Below, piece after piece: positions 5,371 through 10,017 of a stretch of 10,017 bases of DNA. This stretch comes from an uncultured Eggerthella sp. (GTDB taxonomy: Bacteria > Actinomycetota > Coriobacteriia > Coriobacteriales > Eggerthellaceae), in assembly GCA_900548955.1 (NCBI GenBank), contig URMQ01000055.1, positions 1-10,017 of the forward strand, given 5' to 3'. Numbering within the stretch: the stretch's first letter is position 1; the number at the start of each line of letters is the position of its first letter. A model generated the notes under the pieces. It was not told where the DNA came from. It made no database searches and saw only the letters and a program-made list of their open reading frames with translations. The translations under genes were made by a program, and so were the position numbers.

Positions 5371-6675
5371 ATGACCGAAGTAACCAGAACAGACCAAACG
5401 GATAACAAACACTCCCAAAGCGAACGCATTCAAGACGAATCGCCAAAGAATCGCTCTCGTATACTCTTAATCCTTGCCGCAATGGGTCCTGGCGTAATCG
5501 CCGCTATGGCAGGCAATGATGCAGGTGGTATTTCTACCTATTCCACAGCGGGAGCAAAATTCGGCTATATGACCTTATGGGCCATCCCCGTTATGTGCAT
5601 TTTGCTTGTTGTGGTACAAACAACCGCAACGCGCATGGGCGTAGTCACGGGCAAGGGATTTTCGGCTTTGATTCGCGAACGTTTTGGCATTCGCCTCACT
5701 GCTCTTGCCATGCTAGCATTACTTGTTGGTAATATTGCAACCACCTTTTCAGAATTTGCAGGTGTCGCTGCTGGCATGGAAATGTTTGGAGTACCTCGCT
5801 GGATATCCGTTCCCGTAGCGGCTATTGCAGTATGGGCTCTTATTGTTGGTGGCAGCTACAAACGTGTGCAAAATATCTTTTTGGCTATCTCGTGCGTTTT
5901 CGCAACCTATATTGTGGCGGCATTCTTAGCGCAACCCAATTGGAATTTAGCTCTTATTCATACCGTTATGCCTCAAGCAAGTTCTGATATAAGCTTCTTG
6001 TCGCTCATGGTTTCTATGGTCGGCGCCACTATTGCCCCCTGGATGATGTTCTTCACCCAAAGCAACGTGGTTGAAAAAGGCTCTGGTATTAGAGATTTGC
6101 CATATCAGCGCATAGACGCCATAACTGGCGCAGTAGTAGGATGTATTGTTGCTTGGTTCATTATTGTTACCACTGGCACAGTTCTCTATCCTCAAGGAAT
6201 TGAAGTTTCTAGTGCAGAGGCAGCTGCGGCAGCACTTGCCCCCTTTGCGGGTCCCTATGCTGAGGCTCTTTTTGCCGCAGGATTAGTCGCAGCAAGCCTT
6301 CTTGCTGCGTGCGTACTGCCCCTTACCACTGCGTTTGTTATTTGCGAAGCGTTTGGATGGGAAGCAGGCGTTTCTTTTTCCTGGAAAGAGGCACCTATCT
6401 TTAAAGGTATTTTTACCTTTGTAATTTGCTTGTCTGCCCTTATCATTTTGATTCCTGGCTTGAACTTAATGGGCATTATGCTTGCTTCCCAGTTTGTAAA
6501 CGGTGCAATTTTGCCCGTATTGCTGGTATTTATGGCCATAATTTGTACTGATAAATACGTGATGGGAAAGTACTGCGTTCCTAAAGTTACCCGTATTCTG
6601 CTGTACCTTACCATTGGTGTAGTGGGACTGTTGTCTATTGCCTGTATTGTTTTGCAGCTTTTAGGGATCGGATAA
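5371..6675 (+). CDS. NRAMP-related metal transporter, NRMT (Mg2+) type
   Basis: A 434-residue inner-membrane protein with a hydrophilic N-tail (1-30) and about 11 helices in the SLC11/NRAMP fold. In classical Mn/Fe transporters TM1 carries DPGN and TM6 carries MPH. Here TM1 has D50-A-G-G53 (MAGNDAGGIST), keeping the Asp but replacing Asn by Gly. TM6 has A222-P-W (GATIAPWMMFF), replacing the metal-binding Met by Ala and the His by Trp. To my recollection these are the hallmarks of the NRAMP-related Mg2+ transporters (NRMTs) described from Eggerthella lenta, where loss of the soft Met ligand lets hydrated Mg2+ through along with Mn2+. TTYS-like ISTYSTAGAKFG (54-65) is also typical of that branch. 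The ribosome site is weak (GGTGA, 4 bases before ATG). It sits between the MgtE-like sensor and the cyclo-ligase. Mg2+ uptake is the most likely role; Mn2+ or broader specificity is possible. Confidence 0.85.
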   Translation: MTEVTRTDQTDNKHSQSERIQDESPKNRSRILLILAAMGPGVIAAMAGNDAGGISTYSTAGAKFGYMTLWAIPVMCILLVVVQTTATRMGVVTGKGFSALIRERFGIRLTALAMLALLVGNIATTFSEFAGVAAGMEMFGVPRWISVPVAAIAVWALIVGGSYKRVQNIFLAISCVFATYIVAAFLAQPNWNLALIHTVMPQASSDISFLSLMVSMVGATIAPWMMFFTQSNVVEKGSGIRDLPYQRIDAITGAVVGCIVAWFIIVTTGTVLYPQGIEVSSAEAAAAALAPFAGPYAEALFAAGLVAASLLAACVLPLTTAFVICEAFGWEAGVSFSWKEAPIFKGIFTFVICLSALIILIPGLNLMGIMLASQFVNGAILPVLLVFMAIICTDKYVMGKYCVPKVTRILLYLTIGVVGLLSIACIVLQLLGIG

Positions 6676-6678
6676 AGT

Positions 6679-7482
6679 ATGACAAGCCTCTTTAGTACTT
6701 CAGCATACGAAAGCAACAAACCTAAGTTCGTTAAACTAGAGTGCACTAACGGGCCAGAATCCGTCTTCCGTCCTCCGCGCATTCCTCTAGCCGAAGATTC
6801 CGACGAACGAAAAGCGCTCCGTAACAAACTGCGCGCAGAAGCAAGACAAGCACGAAGTGAAATGCCTGCACCCTACCGCGCGCATAAAAGCTCAGAGTTG
6901 TGCAAGCGTCTAGAAGAATCCCTTACGCTTACCTTAGGCATCACTGGCATTAATGCTAGTGATGTTATTGTTGCGGTATATTCCGCTTTCCCTGAAGAGG
7001 TTGATCTTCATGATTTCATTGAGACAGCTTACGCACAGGGTTGTACAGTAGCCTTTCCCTGCATGGTAAAAGATGCTTGGGGGACTGGTTGTACTCAGCA
7101 AACCATGGAAATGCGCTCGGTTCCTGCTGAATTATGGCGAAGCAATCAGGTGCCTTTCCTGAATAATCCCCTAAAACGATACAGTCATAACGATGAAGAG
7201 CTACAACTCTATCCTTATGTATCTGCTAAAGAACTAACCATGATTACGGTTCCCGTTGTGGGGTTTGACACCCGCGGAAATCGTCTTGGCTATGGCGCTG
7301 GAAATTATGATCGCTACTTAACGCAAATTGCTCAATTTGATAAAGGAAATAACAGCAAAGATCACCGCAGCAACAACTGCTGTTACAACTGTCGTATCGT
7401 AGGAGTGGCTTTCGCGGAACAACAAGTGGATGACATACCTACAGAAGAGCACGATATTCCCTTAGCTATTTTGTCTCTCTAA
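6679..7482 (+). CDS. 5-formyltetrahydrofolate cyclo-ligase family protein
   Basis: A cytosolic enzyme of 267 residues that converts 5-formyl-THF to 5,10-methenyl-THF using Mg-ATP, recovering one-carbon units from a storage form. RKALRNKLRAEARQAR (44-59) matches the usual N-terminal helix. VPVVGFDTRGNRLGYGAGNYDRYL (191-214) is the signature with the nucleotide/Mg loop (GYGxGxYDR), and VGVAFAEQQVDDIPTEEHDIPL (241-262) is the C-terminal motif. It is longer than the typical 180-200 residues. About 40 extra N-terminal residues lie before the first conserved helix, there is extra sequence around 130-175, and a polar insert near 219-239 contains CCYNC. The start lies 3 bases after the transporter stop with only a weak ribosome site, so translational coupling is likely. 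A later start at MPAP (residue 62) would remove conserved residues. No metabolic link to metal uptake is obvious beyond the Mg-ATP requirement. Confidence 0.9.
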   Translation: MTSLFSTSAYESNKPKFVKLECTNGPESVFRPPRIPLAEDSDERKALRNKLRAEARQARSEMPAPYRAHKSSELCKRLEESLTLTLGITGINASDVIVAVYSAFPEEVDLHDFIETAYAQGCTVAFPCMVKDAWGTGCTQQTMEMRSVPAELWRSNQVPFLNNPLKRYSHNDEELQLYPYVSAKELTMITVPVVGFDTRGNRLGYGAGNYDRYLTQIAQFDKGNNSKDHRSNNCCYNCRIVGVAFAEQQVDDIPTEEHDIPLAILSL

Positions 7483-7488
7483 GACACG

Positions 7489-7523
7489 AAAAGAGCTTCC
7501 GTTGCGTAAACAAAAGCTCTTTT
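7489..7523. terminator. Bidirectional terminator between the metal operon and the antiporter gene
   Basis: AAAAGAGCTT (7489-7498) and AAGCTCTTTT (7514-7523) are perfect 10-base complements over a 15-base loop. Both strands end in a T-run, so it can stop transcription from the cyclo-ligase side (6 bases after its stop) and, from the other direction, read-through from the antiporter gene. A perfect 14-base palindrome CAATTGCGCAATTG follows at 7528-7541. Confidence 0.85.
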
Positions 7524-7651
7524 AATGCAATTGCGCAATTGTTACTAGCTAGCAATTTCTAAACAACACCTAGTGGTATCTGACAATACCTTGCAGCACT
7601 TAGTGCTCCTTGGTGATACTCGAAAATGCTTAGCAATGGTTAGCCTTTTAC

Positions 7652-9280
7652 CTAAGCTGTTTTCTTTGTCACTACTACTCGTGCTATCAAAATAACAGCA
7701 ATGATTACTACCATGCCACCAATAAGGGATGGCCAAGGCGAGCCAGTAAAACCTGCAACAAAATAACCAATCAAACACACACCAGCAACCAGCGTTGCAT
7801 AAGGCAGCTGCGTTTCTACGTGACGCAAGTGATTACAGTTTGCGCCCGCCGAGGATAAAATAGTGGTGTCCGAAATTGGTGAAGAATGGTCACCATAAAC
7901 AGCACCAGCAAGCGTTGCACCTACCGTAACCAAGAACAGCGGATCATTTTCAGGGAAGATGCCAATAACAATAGGAAGAATGAGCGCAATCGTGCCCCAA
8001 GAAGTTCCCATCGCAAAACCAATAAAACCTGACACAATAAAAATTACCGCGGGCAAGAAGGTGAGTTCAAAGCCAACGCTCGTCAAGAACGTTGCCACAA
8101 ATTCCCCCGTGCCTAACATATAACGACAGCAGCCGCCCAAACTCCAAGCAAGCACTAAGATCATGATAGCGCCCACCATAGAACGAACGCCCTCAGAAAC
8201 ACCTTCCGTATAACCAGCAAGCGTCGTAAGCTTACGAGGGATAAACATAATCGCAGCAAAGAACAGTGCTACCACAGAGCCAATGCACAAGCCCGATACT
8301 GGGTCTACACCAACAGCAGTTGCAAAGTCTACGCCTTCAAAGAATCCACCCACATAGAGCATGCCAATGATCGAGAAAATAATCAGCACAACAATAGGCA
8401 AAACAAGGTCATATACTTTGCCCTTATCAGACACTGGCAAACCCTTGTACTGTTCAACCGCTTTTGGCGCACCTTCTAAATCAGACTGTTCAGTTACTAC
8501 TGTTTCCACATCTTCTCTGCTAGCTGGAACACCAGCACTCGCTACAGCCTTCAACGGAGAATCGGGTTGAACAATAGCGCTGTAGGTGTGAGCTTCGCAG
8601 TCGCGCTGCGCTTTACCCATAGAGAAGAAGTCCTTGCCAACCGCGCACATTACAAAAACGAAAACAATAGTAATTAGTGCGTAGAAGTTATAGGGAATAG
8701 AAGCAACAAAGGTATTGAAGCCGTCTTCCCCTAAATAACCGCCAACCGCTACTGCCCATGAAGAAACAGGCGCAATAATACAAACAGGTGCTGCCGTAGA
8801 GTCAATAATCCACGCAAGTTTTTCATGGCTTACGCGGAATTTGTCCGTAACAGGACCCATTACAGCACCAACTGTTAAACAGTTAAAATAGTCGTCGACA
8901 AAAACAACGATACCTAAAATTGCAGTCATGATAGATGCCATGCGAGCATTTTTAATATGCTTCGCAGCCCATTCTGCATAAGCGCGCGAACCACCCGCCA
9001 CAGCAACCACGACCACTAACGCTCCCAGCAGAGCTAAGAACAAGATGAGCGCGCCGTTTGAAGCAATTTGTTCCGCCATAATGGCAGGAATCATAGTAAA
9101 CGCCGTGATCAGCTGTTCTACACCAACCCCCTCTAAAGTAAATTCGTATACTAACAAGCCAGAAAATACACCAGCGAGCAGCGACGAATACACTTCTTTG
9201 GTAATAAGAGCCAGGCCAAGAGCCAAAAGCGGTGGCACAATAGACCACGCACCAGTGGAAATTAATTCAAAGCCTTCCAT
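7652..9280 (-). CDS. NhaC-family Na+/H+ antiporter
   Basis: A 542-residue membrane protein with about 11-13 helices that exchanges cytoplasmic Na+ for protons, or a related organic-ion exchange as in MleN. The family signatures are complete: VFVDDYFNCLTVGAVMGPVTDK (126-147), the sodium-site region DSTAAPVCIIAPVSSWA (160-176), AMGTSWGT (423-430) and GDHSSPISDTTILSSAGANCNHLRHVETQLPYA (463-495). A long hydrophilic loop (about 216-288, acidic, without family motifs) divides the two halves. ATG 9280 is the first start that gives a normal N-terminus. The nearest Shine-Dalgarno AAGGAG is 11 bases upstream, further than usual, so initiation may be modest. It is a single-gene unit with its own promoter, convergent with the metal operon. 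The substrate is assigned at family level only; several members of this superfamily move organic acids or amino acids. Confidence 0.9.
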   Translation of the reverse strand: MEGFELISTGAWSIVPPLLALGLALITKEVYSSLLAGVFSGLLVYEFTLEGVGVEQLITAFTMIPAIMAEQIASNGALILFLALLGALVVVVAVAGGSRAYAEWAAKHIKNARMASIMTAILGIVVFVDDYFNCLTVGAVMGPVTDKFRVSHEKLAWIIDSTAAPVCIIAPVSSWAVAVGGYLGEDGFNTFVASIPYNFYALITIVFVFVMCAVGKDFFSMGKAQRDCEAHTYSAIVQPDSPLKAVASAGVPASREDVETVVTEQSDLEGAPKAVEQYKGLPVSDKGKVYDLVLPIVVLIIFSIIGMLYVGGFFEGVDFATAVGVDPVSGLCIGSVVALFFAAIMFIPRKLTTLAGYTEGVSEGVRSMVGAIMILVLAWSLGGCCRYMLGTGEFVATFLTSVGFELTFLPAVIFIVSGFIGFAMGTSWGTIALILPIVIGIFPENDPLFLVTVGATLAGAVYGDHSSPISDTTILSSAGANCNHLRHVETQLPYATLVAGVCLIGYFVAGFTGSPWPSLIGGMVVIIAVILIARVVVTKKTA

Positions 9281-9341
9281 GGATTACTACTCTCCTTGTC
9301 TGCCTGCGCTTATCCATAAACGCAGGAATTCACTACAGGCG

Positions 9342-9347
9342 ATTATA
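9342..9347 (-). promoter_or_regulatory. -10 box (TATAAT) of the antiporter gene
   Basis: A perfect TATAAT lies on the minus strand 62 bases before the antiporter start codon. The -35 is poor: TAAAAA at 17 bases, or TTGTAA at 20. Transcription from here would give a leader of about 55 bases containing a CCTGCG/CGCAGG hairpin (9304-9327) just before the ribosome site. A weak -35 with a perfect -10 suggests an activator or condition-dependent promoter. Confidence 0.5.
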
Positions 9348-9371
9348 AAAGAGCGTTAACCATCTTTTTAC

Positions 9372-9460
9372 AAGCATTTTAAAAACTTGACTCAGCTGCG
9401 GTGAATGGCAGCCGAGCGTAAATTCTTCGCAACTTCCTATGGCATCTTTTAAAAATGCTT
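9372..9460. repeat. Long inverted repeat upstream of the antiporter promoter
   Basis: AAGCATTTTAAAA (9372-9384) is complementary to TTTTAAAAATGCTT (9447-9460) except for one extra A, with about 62 bases between. It lies directly upstream of the TATAAT at 9342-9347. Two widely spaced half-sites suggest a looping regulator site; a chance AT-rich match is possible. Confidence 0.4.
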
Positions 9461-9491
9461 TTGTATAAAATCCTTTACCTAACGACCTCTG

Positions 9492-9547
9492 CATTATGGC
9501 CTTCATACACTGCACTTTGCATAATGACTTTTACGCAACGGTCATTA
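9492..9547. other. Overlapping alternative hairpins between the HdeD-like and antiporter genes
   Basis: CATTATG (9492-9498) can pair with CATAATG (9520-9526), while TAATGAC (9522-9528) can pair with GTCATTA (9541-9547). The two stems share bases, so only one can form. The second begins 12 bases after the stop of the HdeD-like gene and may protect or end its transcript, but the T-run lies on the opposite side (plus strand, 9551-9556), so it is not a standard terminator for that gene. Confidence 0.4.
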
Positions 9548-9558
9548 CTATTTTTTAT

Positions 9559-10017
9559 TTATACAAATTTTGGGGCATTAATTCCCAGAACAATAAGCGA
9601 TACACCACGCATCAACGCGAATAAGCCAATTAAAATGGCAAACATTTCAGGAACCAAGAAGAAACCAACACCCATAATAAGCGTAATTATCCCCGAAAAC
9701 AGCATCCATCCCCAAAGAGAAAAGCCAGCTTTACGTGCTGCAAACGAAGCAATTATTTCGTATATCGCAAACACGATAACAAACATACCCGCAACCCAAG
9801 GAAGCACCATAGCAAAGATCATTGGATGAACCACAAACATCAAACCAATCAAAACATCTACGATGCCATACGCAAGAACCGCTCCTGATAAATCTAATAA
9901 TTCGCGATCACGTACATACGTTGCAATATTTACAACACCCGACAAAAGGAACGCCGCACCAACCATAAACGCTATAGATCCTAAGGTGATTCCAGGGAAA
10001 AATAGGCATACCGCAGC
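9559..10017 (-). CDS. HdeD-like (DUF308) membrane protein, 5' end cut off
   Basis: The frame is open from the right edge to the stop at 9561-9559, giving the last 152 residues. It consists almost only of hydrophobic helices in the repeated two-helix pattern of the HdeD/DUF308 family: FPGITLGSIAFMVGAAFLLSG near the edge, VVHPMIFAMVLPWVAGMFVIVFAIYEIIASFAARK in the middle, and WGWMLFSGIITLIMGVGFFLVPEMFAILIGLFALMRGVSLIVLG at the end. The recurring P-x(4-9)-G pattern at the start of helix pairs is typical. Family members are about 180-200 residues, so about 30-50 residues are missing; the internal ATG at 9966 is not the start. HdeD is linked to acid resistance in E. coli, but that role need not apply here. 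Confidence 0.82.
   Translation of the reverse strand, partial: AAVCLFFPGITLGSIAFMVGAAFLLSGVVNIATYVRDRELLDLSGAVLAYGIVDVLIGLMFVVHPMIFAMVLPWVAGMFVIVFAIYEIIASFAARKAGFSLWGWMLFSGIITLIMGVGFFLVPEMFAILIGLFALMRGVSLIVLGINAPKFV

Noticed and set aside
6255..6827. 190-codon minus-strand frame opposite the transporter and cyclo-ligase
   Set aside because: It is a shadow of two well-supported plus-strand genes and its product resembles nothing known.
7542..7651. TTAG-containing short repeats downstream of the cyclo-ligase, similar in flavour to 884-953
   Set aside because: No steady period could be established; only small dyads such as AGCAC/GTGCT and GCTTAG/CTAAGC are present.
9455..9829. 124-codon plus-strand frame
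   Set aside because: It lies opposite the HdeD-like gene, has no ribosome site and reads as low-information sequence.

Overview
The window looks like ordinary bacterial chromosome of moderate G+C, with strong Shine-Dalgarno sequences and a tRNA whose CCA end is encoded. No phage, plasmid, transposase or CRISPR genes are visible. The mix of genes (an OFA-type MFS carrier, an NRAMP-related transporter of the kind I recall from Eggerthella lenta, a NhaC antiporter) suggests an anaerobic host-associated actinomycete, most likely class Coriobacteriia. That placement is inference from protein resemblance; an anaerobic Firmicute is the main alternative.

Left part (1-1800): a minus-strand gene runs off the left edge after 31 codons. 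It diverges from a HxlR-family regulator gene (429-776). The roughly 330-base region between them is AT-rich and holds perfect dyads and copies of a repeated motif. Beyond the regulator's terminator lies about 700 bases with no convincing gene. It holds a 14-base degenerate tandem repeat, two long perfect inverted repeats and a second exact copy of a 27-base repeat. A tRNA-Arg(ACG) with its own promoter and terminator lies on the minus strand and diverges from an OFA-like MFS transporter (1804-3216).

Middle (3217-7523): after the MFS gene comes a 765-base non-coding stretch with 15 units of a 7-base repeat, a set of competing hairpin arms, and a low-complexity block that reads as a Lys/Gln/Ala-rich peptide on the minus strand. 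Then comes a three-gene plus-strand operon. It encodes a PRC-barrel/MgtE-N/CBS protein with one C-terminal membrane helix, an NRAMP-fold transporter whose TM1 and TM6 metal-site motifs are of the magnesium-transporting (NRMT) type, and a 5-formyltetrahydrofolate cyclo-ligase that starts 3 bases after the transporter. It ends at a shared, probably bidirectional terminator. The first two genes are the most interesting part of the window: the Mg-sensing cytosolic module of MgtE appears as a separate membrane-anchored protein beside an unrelated Mg-type transporter, which suggests a two-part regulated Mg2+ uptake system.

Right part (7524-10017): a NhaC-family Na+/H+ antiporter on the minus strand, with a perfect TATAAT box upstream, then a minus-strand HdeD-like (DUF308) membrane protein whose 5' end is cut off by the window edge. 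The 278 bases between them hold several inverted repeats.
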